The notes under the pieces were generated by a model. That model made no database searches, had not been told where the DNA came from, and saw nothing but the letters and a program-made list of their open reading frames with translations. Source: Burkholderiales bacterium UBA4657 (lineage in GTDB: Bacteria > Pseudomonadota > Gammaproteobacteria > Burkholderiales > Burkholderiaceae_E). Taken from it: a stretch of 40,296 bases of DNA. The stretch covers positions 347 to 40,642 of the forward strand of contig DHLX01000035.1 of NCBI GenBank assembly GCA_002405475.1, in the 5' to 3' direction. Shown here one piece after another: positions 1 through 8,892 of this stretch (within the stretch, counting starts at the first letter, position 1; the number at the start of each line of letters is the position of its first letter). The position numbers and the translations under genes were made by a program.

Positions 1-30
1 CCCCCCCCCCCCCCACCCCGGGGGGGGGGG
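1..30. other. C-run/G-run homopolymer edge
   Basis: The window opens with fourteen C, one A, four C and then eleven G before normal sequence begins. Nothing else in the window resembles it. A C-run fused to a G-run is self-complementary, and could be a contig-end or sequencing artefact or a real homopolymer tract. It has no coding content and should not be interpreted biologically without read support. Confidence 0.7.
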
Positions 31-82
31 TACATCGCAGCCTCCCTAAAGACCACAAACACCCTGCCGCTGCTTCAAAATT

Positions 83-97
83 ATTATAACAATTATA
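83..97 (-). promoter_or_regulatory. Possible leftward promoter (two TATAAT boxes)
   Basis: On the minus strand two perfect TATAAT hexamers (92-97 and 83-88) lie 3 nt apart inside an AT-rich block in an otherwise GC-balanced stretch. No good -35 hexamer is visible at the right distance. If active, it would transcribe leftward out of the window, downstream of gltD. The rest of 31-173 shows no gene or other signal. Confidence 0.2.
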
Positions 98-173
98 CAT
101 TCGCTATTGCTTACTGATCTTGCAAAGAACCTCCTTGCCGTGTGACACCCAGCACAGAAGTCATGTCGCTGTT

Positions 174-202
174 TTGCGGTTGGGCTTAAAGCCCGCCCGC
201 AA
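174..202 (-). terminator. Hairpin downstream of gltD
   Basis: Two nested complementary arms (TTGCGG/CCGCAA outside, GGGCTT/AAGCCC inside, separated by a 2x2 internal loop) start 5 nt past the gltD stop. The position suits the end of the gltBD transcript. There is no T-run on either strand, so it is not a textbook intrinsic terminator; it could instead protect the mRNA 3' end. Confidence 0.4.
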
Positions 203-207
203 GCCCC

Positions 208-1689
208 TCAACGCAGCAACTCGCTCGACCCCATCAAAAATTCATCCACCGCGCGGGCGCACTGGCGCCCTTCACGAATTGCCCAGACCACCAAAGACTG
301 ACCACGGCGCATATCACCCGCAGCAAAAACCTTACCCACATTGGTCGAGTAGGCCAGCTTGCCGTCGTTAGTGTTCTCAACACCGGCTCTGGCGTTGCCG
401 CGGGCATCGGCCTCAACGCCAAAGGCTTGCAGCACGCTTTGCAAAGGGCTGACAAAGCCCATGGCAAACAGCACCAGGTCTGCCGGTATTTCAAATTCAC
501 TGCCCGGCACTTCCTGCATCTTGCCATCTTTCCATTCAACATGGGCACATACCAGTGCGGACACCTGACCCTGACCATTGTCCTTGAACGATTTGGTCGT
601 GACTGACCAGTCGCGCTCGCAGCCTTCTTCATGGCTCGACGAGGTACGCAACTTCAACGGCCAATAGGGCCAGCTCAGCGCCTTGTTTTCCTTTTCCGGT
701 GGTTGCGGCAACAGCTCAAACTGGGTCACACTTTTTGCACCATGCCGATTACTGGTGCCAACACAGTCAGACCCGGTGTCGCCGCCACCGATCACCACCA
801 CTCGCTTGTCCGTAGCCAGAATCTGATTTTTCACTGTATCTCCGGCCACGACCTTGTTTTGCAGCGGCAAAAAATCCATGGCGAAATGTATGCCTTTCAG
901 TTCACGCCCCGGTACCGGAAGGTCGCGCGGTTGCTCGGCCCCACCTGCCAAAATCACCGCGTCATATTGTTCGAGCAAGCGCTCGGGTGAGATCGTCTCC
1001 TTGGCAAAATTATTGACAAAATCAGGCGGAGGTTCTTTGCCTATATACACCCCCGTCTTGAAGCTCACGCCCTCGGCCTGCATTTGTTCAACGCGTCGAT
1101 CAATATGCGATTTCTCCATCTTGAAATCGGGAATACCGTAGCGTAACAGGCCACCGACACGATCATTTTTTTCATACACCGTGACCTCATGACCGGCGCG
1201 AGCCAGTTGCTGCGCTGCTGCCAGACCGGCCGGCCCCGAGCCCACAACGGCAATACGCTTGCCGGTTTTCTGTGGCGGTGGCTGCGGTACTACCCAGCCG
1301 TTAGCCCAGCCCTTGTCAATAATGGCGTGCTCAATTGACTTGATACCCACCGGGGCATCCTGAATGTTCAGCGTGCACGCCGCCTCGCACGGTGCCGGAC
1401 AAATACGCCCGGTGAATTCTGGGAAATTATTGGTACTGTGCAAAACGTCGAGCGCGGTTTTCCAGTCCTGGTGATAGACCAGGTCATTGAAGTCGGGAAT
1501 GATGTTATTCACCGGACAACCGTTATTGCAAAACGGAATGCCGCAATCCATGCAGCGCGCACCTTGTATTTTGGCCTGTTCATCGCTTAGCGTCAGAACA
1601 AATTCCTTGTAATGCTGTTTGCGCGCCTGAACCGGTTCATACCCCTCTTCCAGCCGCGCGTATTCCATAAAACCTGTGACCTTGCCCAT
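208..1689 (-). CDS. gltD: Glutamate synthase [NADPH] small subunit
   Basis: This is the beta subunit of glutamate synthase: it takes electrons from NADPH through FAD and Fe-S clusters to the large subunit, which makes glutamate from glutamine and 2-oxoglutarate in the cytoplasm. The 493-residue protein has the N-terminal cysteine-rich Fe-S region (C46, C49, C54, C58, then C97, C101, C105), an FAD-binding GSGPAG at 150-155 and a second nucleotide-binding GGGDTG at 301-306. Length is usual for the family. The ATG has an AAGGA ribosome-binding site 6 nt upstream. It starts 26 bp behind gltB, so the two subunits are almost certainly co-transcribed. No odd feature is seen. Confidence 0.97.
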   Translation of the reverse strand: MGKVTGFMEYARLEEGYEPVQARKQHYKEFVLTLSDEQAKIQGARCMDCGIPFCNNGCPVNNIIPDFNDLVYHQDWKTALDVLHSTNNFPEFTGRICPAPCEAACTLNIQDAPVGIKSIEHAIIDKGWANGWVVPQPPPQKTGKRIAVVGSGPAGLAAAQQLARAGHEVTVYEKNDRVGGLLRYGIPDFKMEKSHIDRRVEQMQAEGVSFKTGVYIGKEPPPDFVNNFAKETISPERLLEQYDAVILAGGAEQPRDLPVPGRELKGIHFAMDFLPLQNKVVAGDTVKNQILATDKRVVVIGGGDTGSDCVGTSNRHGAKSVTQFELLPQPPEKENKALSWPYWPLKLRTSSSHEEGCERDWSVTTKSFKDNGQGQVSALVCAHVEWKDGKMQEVPGSEFEIPADLVLFAMGFVSPLQSVLQAFGVEADARGNARAGVENTNDGKLAYSTNVGKVFAAGDMRRGQSLVVWAIREGRQCARAVDEFLMGSSELLR

Positions 1690-1715
1690 GGTTCTGTCCT
1701 TATTGGTTAATGACT

Positions 1716-4700
1716 CTAAGCCGCGACTCGTTCCTGCTGAACGCGCTTAGGTGCGTTCAGTTCGCGCAATGCGCGCTGATATTCGGTCGGGAATACCTTG
1801 ACGAAACGGCTACGTACTTCCGGCCAGTGGTCGAGCATATAGCGCGCCGCCAGCGAGCCGGTATATTTGAAATGCTTTTCGATCAGGCTCTTGAGCAAGG
1901 TTTCATCGGCTAGGCCGCGATGCCAGATCGCCTTATCCACTTTGCCGTCCTGCTCCTGTAGCGTCAATACCGGCTCCAGTGTCACCATGGCGCTATTGCA
2001 GCGTTTGTTGAACTGACCATCAGCGTCATAGACGTAAGCCACACCGCCGCTCATACCAGCCGCAAAATTACGCCCGGTCTGCCCCAGTACCACGACGGTG
2101 CCTCCGGTCATGTATTCACAACCATGGTCACCCGTGCCCTCAACCACTGCGGTAGCACCTGAATTACGTACAGCAAAACGTTCACCCGCCACACCATTAA
2201 AGAAAGCCTCGCCGGCAATCGCGCCATAAAGCACGGTATTACCGACGATGATGTTTTCGGTACCCGCACCACGAAAATCATTGGCACAACGCACGATGAC
2301 GCGACCACCACTTAAACCTTTACCAACATAGTCATTGGCCTCTCCAATCAGGTCGAGTGTCACGCCTTGCGCCAGGAAAGCAGCAAAACTTTGGCCGGCA
2401 GTGCCCTGCAACTGCACGTGAATCGTGTCATCAGGCAAACCAGCATGGCCATAACGACGCGCCACCTCGCCTGACAGCATTGCGCCTACCGTACGGTTGA
2501 CATTGCGTACCGGCATCAGAAAACTGACCCGTTCGCCTTGCTCCAGCGCCGGTCTTGCCGCTTCAATCAGTTTATGATCCAATGCCTTGTCGAGTCCATG
2601 GTTCTGGTCATCGACTTTCTGCCGTGGCACTTCAGCGCCGACCTCGGGCTGATAAAAGATACGGGAAAAATTCAGACCGCGTGCCTTCCAGTGCTCAATC
2701 CCTTTTTTGGTATCGAGTAAATCGCTACGACCGATCAAATCACTGAAATGCCGCAGCCCCAGTTGTGCCATGAGTTCGCGCACTTCTTCGGCGACAAAAA
2801 AGAAATAATTCACCACGTGCTCAGGCTTGCCCTGGAATTTGGCACGCAACACCGAGTCTTGCGTCGCCACGCCTACCGGGCAAGTGTTCAGATGGCATTT
2901 ACGCATCATGATGCAGCCCTCGACCACCAGTGGGGCGGTGGCAAAACCAAATTCATCGGCACCCAGCAGGGCACCAATCACGACATCGCGCCCGGTCTTG
3001 ATCTGACCATCGACCTGTACCGCTATACGACCGCGCAGTCCGTTCAATACCAGCGTCTGCTGGGTTTCAGCCAGCCCCAGTTCCCACGGTGAACCGGCAT
3101 GTTTGATGGAACTGACCGGTGAGGCTCCAGTACCTCCGTCGTGCCCGGCTATGGTGACGTGGTCGGCCTTGGCTTTGGCAACGCCTGCTGCCACGGTACC
3201 GACACCCACTTCACTGACCAGTTTGACGCTGATGCTGGCGCGGGGATTGACATTTTTCAGATCGTGAATCAATTGCGCCAGGTCTTCAATCGAATAAATA
3301 TCATGATGCGGTGGTGGGCTGATGAGACCGACGCCCGGCACCGAAAAGCGCAGCTTGGCAATATACTCACTCACCTTGTGTCCGGGCAATTGTCCGCCCT
3401 CGCCAGGTTTGGCACCTTGCGCCATTTTGATCTGAATCTGATCGGCACTGACGAGATATTCTGCTGTGACACCAAAACGACCGGAGGCTACCTGCTTGAT
3501 TTTCGAGCGCAGGGAATCGCCGGCCTGCAAGGGAATATCGACCTGCACGTTCTTGCTGCCCAGCAGTTGCGCCAGTGTCTCGCCCTGTTGTATGGGAATG
3601 CCTTTCAGCTCGTTCTGATAACGCTGCTCGTCCTCGCCACCCTCACCAGTATTGGACTTGCCACCAATACGGTTCATGGCAATCGCCAGCGTCGTATGCG
3701 CCTCAGTACTGATGGAACCGAGCGACATAGCGCCGGTAGCAAAGCGCTTGACGATTTCCTTGGCCGGTTCTACTTCCTCGACCGGTATGGCCTTGCTGGA
3801 GTCGAGCCTGAATTCAAACAGACCGCGCAAGGTCATGTGGCGCTTGCTTTGGTCGTTGATGATGCGTGCGTATTCCTTGTAGGTTTGATAATTATTGGCA
3901 CGGGTCGAGTGCTGCAATTTAGCGATGGCATCGGGCGTCCACATATGCTCTTCACCACGGACACGCCACGCATATTCACCGCCAGCATCGAGCATGTTGG
4001 CCAGTACCGGGTTGCGGCCAAAAGCCTGTTGATGCAGACGCACTGCTTCTTCGGCGACTTCAAAAATGCCTATGCCTTCAATATTCGTCGGCGTGCCGCT
4101 GAAATATTGATCAACAAAAGCTTTGGACAGACCCACGGCCTCGAAAATTTGCGCGCCACAATAACTCATGTAGGTGCTGATGCCCATTTTCGACATGACC
4201 TTGTTCAGGCCTTTACCCACCGCCTTGATGAAATAGGCGGTCGCTTTGTTCGGGTCGGCATTCTGGTTGAGTGCTATTAGCGTTTCCAAAGCCAGATACG
4301 GGTGCACCGCTTCGGCACCATAGCCTGCCAGCAGGGCAAAATGGTGTACCTCACGTGCCGAGCCGGTCTCGACTACCAGCCCGGTACTGGTGCGCAGACC
4401 TTTTTGCACCAGATGATGATGAATCGCGGAAGTAGCCAGCAGCGCCGGTATCGCCACTCGTGATTGATCGACAGCGCGATCCGAAATAATCAGAATATTG
4501 TGTCCGCCCTTGACCGCATCGACCGCTTCGGCGCATAGCGAAGCAAGGCGCGCCTCAACGCCTTCCTTGCCCCACGCCACCGGGTAGGTAATGTCGAGTT
4601 CATAGCTGCGGAATTTATTTCCCGTGAGCAAATGAATCCTGCGAATTTTTGCCATGTCATTGAAATCGAGCACCGGCTGGCTGACTTCCAGACGCATGGG

Positions 4701-6392
4701 CGGATTAGTATTATTCAGGTCGAGCAGATTCGGGCGCGGACCAATAAAGCTCACCAGCGACATCACCATTTGCTCGCGTATCGGGTCGATGGGTGGATTA
4801 GTCACCTGAGCAAATAACTGCTTGAAATAGTGATACAGCGGTTTGAGTTTGTTCGAGGTAACAGCCAGCGGCGAGTCATTACCCATCGAGCCTATGGCTT
4901 CCTCGCCACTGCTCATCATGGCGTTCAGGATCAGCTTCAAGTCTTCCTGGGTATAGCCAAAGGCCTGCTGCCGGTCAAGCAGCGAGGTGCTGAATTTTTC
5001 CGGTTCACTCACCTGTTGTACATCATCCAGCTTCACGGCAATACGCTTGATCCACTCCTTGTAGGGCTTGGCATTGGCGAGTGCATCCTTGAGTTCCTTG
5101 TCATCAATAATGCGCCCGGCTTCCATGTCTATCAGGAACATTTTTCCGGGCTGCAGACGCCATTTTTTAATGATCTTGTGATCCGGTATCGGCAAGACCC
5201 CGGATTCGGACGCCATCACGACATAGTCATCATCGGTCACGATGTAGCGGGCCGGACGCAATCCATTTCTATCCAGTGTCGCGCCGATCTGGCGACCATC
5301 GGTAAATGCAATGGCCGCCGGGCCATCCCAGGGTTCCATCATGGCGGCGTGATATTCATAAAAGGCGCGACGGTTATCATCCATGAGGGTGTGCTGTTCC
5401 CAGGCTTCGGGAATCATCATCATCATGGCCTGCGCCAGTGGGTAACCGCCCATGACCAGCAGCTCAAGACAATTATCAAAACACGCGGTATCCGATTGTC
5501 CGGGATAAATCAGCGGCCAGAGTTTATTCAGGTCATCGCCCAACACCGGCGACCGCATCGCCGCTTCGCGCGCGCGTACCCAGTTATAGTTGCCTTTAAC
5601 CGTATTGATTTCACCGTTGTGTGCAATCAGGCGGTAAGGATGCGCCAGTGGCCATTCCGGGAAAGTATTGGTTGAAAAACGCTGGTGCACCAGCGCCAAT
5701 GCCGAAACACAGCGCGGGTCAGCCAGGTCACGATAATACTGACCAACCTGGTTGGCCAGTAGCAGCCCTTTGTAGACTACGGTACGCGCCGACATAGACA
5801 CCGCAAAATACTCGGCGCCATGCTGCAATTTCAGATTTTGTATGCGGTGGCTTGAAGTCTTGCGTATGACATAAAGCTTGCGTTCCAGCGCCTCGGTCAC
5901 CATGACATCGGCGCCGCGACCAATAAAGATCTGGCGAATCACCGGCTCCTTGGTACGCACTGTCGGCGACATCGGCATGTCGGTGTCCACCGGCACATCG
6001 CGCCAGCCCAGCACTACCTGCCCCTCAGCACGAACCGCCCGCTCTATTTCCTGTTCACACGCCAGTCGTGACGCATGTTCCTTAGGCAGAAAGATCATAC
6101 CCACACCGTATTCGCCTTCTGGGGGCAAATTGACGCCTTGCTGTTGCATTTCTGCGCGATACAGGGTATCGGGTATCTGAATCAGTATGCCGGCGCCGTC
6201 ACCCATCAGCGCATCGGCTCCGACCGCGCCACGATGGTCTAGGTTTTCAAGAATTTTCAGACCCTGGGTCACGATATCGTGGCTTTTCCTGCCTTTAATG
6301 TGAGCAATAAACCCTACGCCACAGGCGTCATGTTCGTGAGAGCGGGCATAAAGACCCTGTTGTTCTGCAGCAAGCCGGGTATCATATGACAT
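1716..6392 (-). CDS. gltB: Glutamate synthase [NADPH] large subunit
   Basis: The alpha subunit of glutamate synthase, 1558 residues, a normal length. The N-terminal glutamine amidotransferase domain would begin at Cys24 (context ACGVGF) after removal of a short propeptide, as is usual for this Ntn-hydrolase class. The central FMN/synthase domain carries GGKSNTGEGGEDEQR, AQGAKPGEGGQLPG and GHDGGTGASP. The 3Fe-4S cysteines are C1160, C1166 and C1171 in CIMMRKCHLNTC. The C-terminal beta-helix GXGXG domain is complete. An AAGGA ribosome-binding site lies 9 nt before the ATG. The gene precedes gltD, its partner subunit. The 131-bp upstream gap holds remnants of transposase-linked repeats and no clear consensus promoter. 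Confidence 0.98.
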   Translation of the reverse strand: MSYDTRLAAEQQGLYARSHEHDACGVGFIAHIKGRKSHDIVTQGLKILENLDHRGAVGADALMGDGAGILIQIPDTLYRAEMQQQGVNLPPEGEYGVGMIFLPKEHASRLACEQEIERAVRAEGQVVLGWRDVPVDTDMPMSPTVRTKEPVIRQIFIGRGADVMVTEALERKLYVIRKTSSHRIQNLKLQHGAEYFAVSMSARTVVYKGLLLANQVGQYYRDLADPRCVSALALVHQRFSTNTFPEWPLAHPYRLIAHNGEINTVKGNYNWVRAREAAMRSPVLGDDLNKLWPLIYPGQSDTACFDNCLELLVMGGYPLAQAMMMMIPEAWEQHTLMDDNRRAFYEYHAAMMEPWDGPAAIAFTDGRQIGATLDRNGLRPARYIVTDDDYVVMASESGVLPIPDHKIIKKWRLQPGKMFLIDMEAGRIIDDKELKDALANAKPYKEWIKRIAVKLDDVQQVSEPEKFSTSLLDRQQAFGYTQEDLKLILNAMMSSGEEAIGSMGNDSPLAVTSNKLKPLYHYFKQLFAQVTNPPIDPIREQMVMSLVSFIGPRPNLLDLNNTNPPMRLEVSQPVLDFNDMAKIRRIHLLTGNKFRSYELDITYPVAWGKEGVEARLASLCAEAVDAVKGGHNILIISDRAVDQSRVAIPALLATSAIHHHLVQKGLRTSTGLVVETGSAREVHHFALLAGYGAEAVHPYLALETLIALNQNADPNKATAYFIKAVGKGLNKVMSKMGISTYMSYCGAQIFEAVGLSKAFVDQYFSGTPTNIEGIGIFEVAEEAVRLHQQAFGRNPVLANMLDAGGEYAWRVRGEEHMWTPDAIAKLQHSTRANNYQTYKEYARIINDQSKRHMTLRGLFEFRLDSSKAIPVEEVEPAKEIVKRFATGAMSLGSISTEAHTTLAIAMNRIGGKSNTGEGGEDEQRYQNELKGIPIQQGETLAQLLGSKNVQVDIPLQAGDSLRSKIKQVASGRFGVTAEYLVSADQIQIKMAQGAKPGEGGQLPGHKVSEYIAKLRFSVPGVGLISPPPHHDIYSIEDLAQLIHDLKNVNPRASISVKLVSEVGVGTVAAGVAKAKADHVTIAGHDGGTGASPVSSIKHAGSPWELGLAETQQTLVLNGLRGRIAVQVDGQIKTGRDVVIGALLGADEFGFATAPLVVEGCIMMRKCHLNTCPVGVATQDSVLRAKFQGKPEHVVNYFFFVAEEVRELMAQLGLRHFSDLIGRSDLLDTKKGIEHWKARGLNFSRIFYQPEVGAEVPRQKVDDQNHGLDKALDHKLIEAARPALEQGERVSFLMPVRNVNRTVGAMLSGEVARRYGHAGLPDDTIHVQLQGTAGQSFAAFLAQGVTLDLIGEANDYVGKGLSGGRVIVRCANDFRGAGTENIIVGNTVLYGAIAGEAFFNGVAGERFAVRNSGATAVVEGTGDHGCEYMTGGTVVVLGQTGRNFAAGMSGGVAYVYDADGQFNKRCNSAMVTLEPVLTLQEQDGKVDKAIWHRGLADETLLKSLIEKHFKYTGSLAARYMLDHWPEVRSRFVKVFPTEYQRALRELNAPKRVQQERVAA

Positions 6393-6460
6393 AGCGAAAT
6401 TTCCTTTTGTCCAGGAACGCTACTTTATTGCAATGCATAAAACTATGCAAATACTCAATA

Positions 6461-6523
6461 ATGGGGTCAGAGTAAAATAAATTGTTGTAGATATTTTTGT
6501 CCGGTTAAATAGGGGCAGACTTA
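6461..6523. repeat. Paired GGGG(T)CAGA motifs next to the RAYT-like gene
   Basis: Two similar motifs, GGGGTCAGAGT (from 6463) and GGGGCAGACTT (from 6512), lie 49 nt apart in the same orientation within AT-rich sequence, directly behind the stop of the transposase-like gene. Short GGGGtCAGA-type motifs commonly flank REP-associated transposase genes in proteobacteria, so I read these as remnants of the element's flank; that link is from recall, not from a search. Confidence 0.4.
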
Positions 6524-7210
6524 TTAGCGTTTAGTCGGGCGGCCACGACGCAGTGGCTCAAGCCGACGCACAGACCGCGCCTGCAACTGGTTCAACCAGG
6601 GCGGTTCGGCTAATGGCCAGCTCTTTTCCACCGCTGCATCCAGCCGTTGCACTTGTTGCGGCGTTAGTCCTTGCTCCAGACAGTGCCGATAAGCCGACTG
6701 GCGCTCGTACGGGGTATTGGCCAGGGCCCAATAGGCATTCAGGGGTGTCAGGCGCAAGCGCAGGTTTGGCTCACCCAACCAGGCACTAGCACTGCACCAA
6801 AGGTAATGTTCTGGCGACTCAGCCAGACCCAGACGGCAAGGCAAAGTATCTATGTAGCGGCTACACACCAGACCCCACTCCGGGTCTACCAGGGTTGAAC
6901 GGTAACGTTGCCGCCATAGCACGCCCTGGCGTTGTAGGCGCTGGTTGTAATCACGCACAAAGCGCCGGCCCAGACTTTGTAGCAGTCGTGCTACGGCATT
7001 GGCTTCATTCGGCGTTAAGAGCAGGTCAAACCGGCCTGGTGTAAGGGCGTAGGCATGCAAAGCCACTTGATGCTCGACCACCGTATCCGAGAGCATTTGC
7101 AAAAAAAGATCGCACACCTCGGCCAGATCGAATACATTCAAACCCTCTACCGCGTACTGCCTAACGTAGGTCAAAGTGTCAGCCAGGCATAAGCGGGGCA
7201 GGCGTGCCAC
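6524..7210 (-). CDS. Degenerate REP-associated (RAYT/Y1) transposase-like protein
   Basis: A 228-residue protein with the framework of REP-associated tyrosine transposases: the MARLPRL opening, LLQSLGRRFVRDYNQR (77-91), RYRSTLV (102-108), RYID (118-121, with Tyr119 in the position of the usual catalytic tyrosine), LNAYWALANTPYERQ (157-171) and a basic RGRPTKR tail. Where the family has the metal-binding HUH pair (context MPNHVHLL), this protein reads TPGRFDLL at 57-64, so Arg60 and Asp62 replace both histidines. The N-terminal HHVIQRGNN-type segment is also lost. Strand transfer therefore looks impossible, yet the frame is intact. The GTG start lies 17 bp behind aroB, on the same strand, so it may ride on the aroKB transcript. 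It may be a domesticated DNA-binding protein or a young fossil. Confidence 0.8.
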   Translation of the reverse strand: MARLPRLCLADTLTYVRQYAVEGLNVFDLAEVCDLFLQMLSDTVVEHQVALHAYALTPGRFDLLLTPNEANAVARLLQSLGRRFVRDYNQRLQRQGVLWRQRYRSTLVDPEWGLVCSRYIDTLPCRLGLAESPEHYLWCSASAWLGEPNLRLRLTPLNAYWALANTPYERQSAYRHCLEQGLTPQQVQRLDAAVEKSWPLAEPPWLNQLQARSVRRLEPLRRGRPTKR

Positions 7211-7227
7211 GGATTCAGGTACCGCAA

Positions 7228-8319
7228 TCAGGTTTGACCAAGTCGACGCAGTAGCGTCAGCATCTCGGCGTCAGGCACCGGCTCGACACAAGCTTGACCC
7301 AGCGCCTGCAACAACACATAGCGCAGCCGCGCCTCTTGCACTTTTTTGTCGTGTTTCATCCAGTCCAGAAACGCTTGCGCCCCCAGAGCTGGTGCCTCGA
7401 CTGGCAATTGCGCCTGCTGCAACAGTGCGCGCAGTCGTAACACCGTGTCGGTCACCGGGTAGCCTAGCTGTTGCGATAATTCCGCTGCCAGTACCATGCC
7501 CGCCGCCACGGCCTCGCCATGCAACCAGGTGCCATAGCCCAGGGCCGCTTCGATGGCATGTCCGAAGGTATGACCAAAATTCAGGGTGGCACGTAGCCCA
7601 TGCTCTCGCTCATCGGCGACAACCACTTGCGCCTTGCATTCGCACGAACGCTTTATCGCGTAGCTTAATGCTTCGACATCGCGCTTCATCAGGTTCGGCA
7701 TCTGCTGTTCCAGCCACACAAAAAAAGCCGCATCCATGATAGCGCCATATTTGATGACCTCGGCCAGACCAGCGGAATATTCGCGCGCTGGCAGAGTCTT
7801 CAAGGTGTCCAGATCTATAACCACCTGACGCGGCTGATAAAAGCAGCCGATCATGTTTTTACCCAGGGGATGATTGACCGCTGTTTTCCCACCGACAGAC
7901 GAATCCACCTGCGCCAGCAGGGTGGTAGGCACCTGTACAAACGGTACACCCCGCATATAGGTAGCGGCGGCAAAGCCGGTCATATCACCCAGCACCCCAC
8001 CCCCCAGCGCCAGCAAGGTGACGTCGCGCGCTGCACGTTGTTGCAGCAGGGCATCGTAGATCAGGCGCAGACTGTCCAGCGTTTTATAGGCTTCACCATC
8101 GGGCAAGGTAATGACACTGGCTTGTTTTCCCGCTTGTTGCAAGGCTTCAAGTACAGGCGTCAGGTACCAAGCCGCCACGGTAGGATTGGTCACTACGACT
8201 ACCTGCCGGCCTGCAATGGCACGCTGCCAGGTCTGGCTCTGCCCGAGCACACCCTGGCCCAACACAATGTCATAGGCCTCGTCACCCAGCTCAACTCTGA
8301 CTTCCTGGTTCATATCCAT
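7228..8319 (-). CDS. aroB: 3-dehydroquinate synthase
   Basis: Converts DAHP to 3-dehydroquinate, the second step of the shikimate pathway, using NAD and a divalent metal. The 363-residue protein shows the NAD-binding GGGVLGD (106-112), the VPTTLLAQVDSSVGGKTAVN block (130-149) and the metal ligands Glu187 (AEVIKYG), His250 (NFGHTFGH) and His267 (LHGEA). The ATG overlaps the last base of the aroK stop codon, a translationally coupled junction; a second in-frame ATG two codons later is also possible. The aroK-aroB pairing is widespread in proteobacteria. Confidence 0.97.
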   Translation of the reverse strand: MDMNQEVRVELGDEAYDIVLGQGVLGQSQTWQRAIAGRQVVVVTNPTVAAWYLTPVLEALQQAGKQASVITLPDGEAYKTLDSLRLIYDALLQQRAARDVTLLALGGGVLGDMTGFAAATYMRGVPFVQVPTTLLAQVDSSVGGKTAVNHPLGKNMIGCFYQPRQVVIDLDTLKTLPAREYSAGLAEVIKYGAIMDAAFFVWLEQQMPNLMKRDVEALSYAIKRSCECKAQVVVADEREHGLRATLNFGHTFGHAIEAALGYGTWLHGEAVAAGMVLAAELSQQLGYPVTDTVLRLRALLQQAQLPVEAPALGAQAFLDWMKHDKKVQEARLRYVLLQALGQACVEPVPDAEMLTLLRRLGQT

Positions 8320-8861
8320 TAATTTGCAGAAAAAAGTCCGGCTGGCTGAAATTCTGCCATGATTCTAGCCTGCACCTGGGCCGTATTGAGCTTGTCCACG
8401 TCAATGGTAAGCGATGCAATTTCCTGATACAGCGGTTCACGGCGGCTAAACAATTGCTGCAGAGTGGCTTGTGGATCGGCAACCGCCAGCAAAGGCCGGG
8501 ACTTGGAGTGCCCGACTCGACGCCAACTGGTCTCAGGCTGGGCGCGCAGATAAATGACGAAGCAGTGTTGCTCCAGGCAACTACGGTTGGCTGGCGTTTC
8601 GACACAGCCTCCACCAGTGGCAATCACGCGAGCGGGTATCGTACAAAGGGACTGGATCATGCGCCTCTCGCGCGCCCGGAAACCAGGTTCACCTTCTGCT
8701 GCAAAGATTTCCGGAATATCCACGCCAGCCTCGCGCCGGATTTCAGCATCAACATCGACAAACTCATAGCCCAACGTGCGCGCCAAAGCCGGACCCAGGG
8801 TAGATTTACCCGCACCCATAGGGCCAACCAGCGCCAGAGAACGAGGTGAATTGGCGTTCAT
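8319..8861 (-). CDS. aroK: Shikimate kinase
   Basis: Phosphorylates shikimate at the 3-hydroxyl with ATP. From the ATG at 8861 the protein has 180 residues: P-loop GPMGAGKST (13-21), shikimate-contacting acidic residues around VDVD (35-38), FRARE, the GGG loop and a lid HSKSRPLL. An upstream in-frame ATG at 8900 would add 13 residues, but those codons coincide with a terminator hairpin and T-run, and family members begin about 8-10 residues before the LVGPMGAGKS block, so 8861 is preferred. Neither start has a good ribosome-binding site. It follows pilQ after a 91-bp gap and overlaps aroB by one base. Confidence 0.95.
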   Translation of the reverse strand: MNANSPRSLALVGPMGAGKSTLGPALARTLGYEFVDVDAEIRREAGVDIPEIFAAEGEPGFRARERRMIQSLCTIPARVIATGGGCVETPANRSCLEQHCFVIYLRAQPETSWRRVGHSKSRPLLAVADPQATLQQLFSRREPLYQEIASLTIDVDKLNTAQVQARIMAEFQPAGLFSAN

Positions 8862-8863
8862 AT

Positions 8864-8892
8864 TAAAAAAGAACCGCAGCAGGTGCGGTTCT
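8864..8892 (-). terminator. Intrinsic terminator between pilQ and aroK
   Basis: On the minus strand a perfect 9-bp stem (AGAACCGCA / TGCGGTTCT, 8870-8892) closes a 5-nt loop and runs straight into six T. This is a canonical rho-independent terminator for the pilMNOPQ transcript. Its last T is only three bases from the preferred aroK ATG, so aroK is either served by readthrough, by a promoter between the pilQ stop and the hairpin, or is attenuated by this element. Confidence 0.85.

Noticed and set aside
3141..4280. 379-codon open frame on the plus strand opposite gltB
   Set aside because: It is a shadow of gltB: the minus-strand reading gives an unbroken, motif-complete glutamate synthase, while this translation has no recognisable domain.
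6420..6460. Operator-like inverted repeat TGCAT/ATGCA upstream of gltB
   Set aside because: Only 5 bp per arm in AT-rich DNA, expected by chance; no known regulator consensus recognised.
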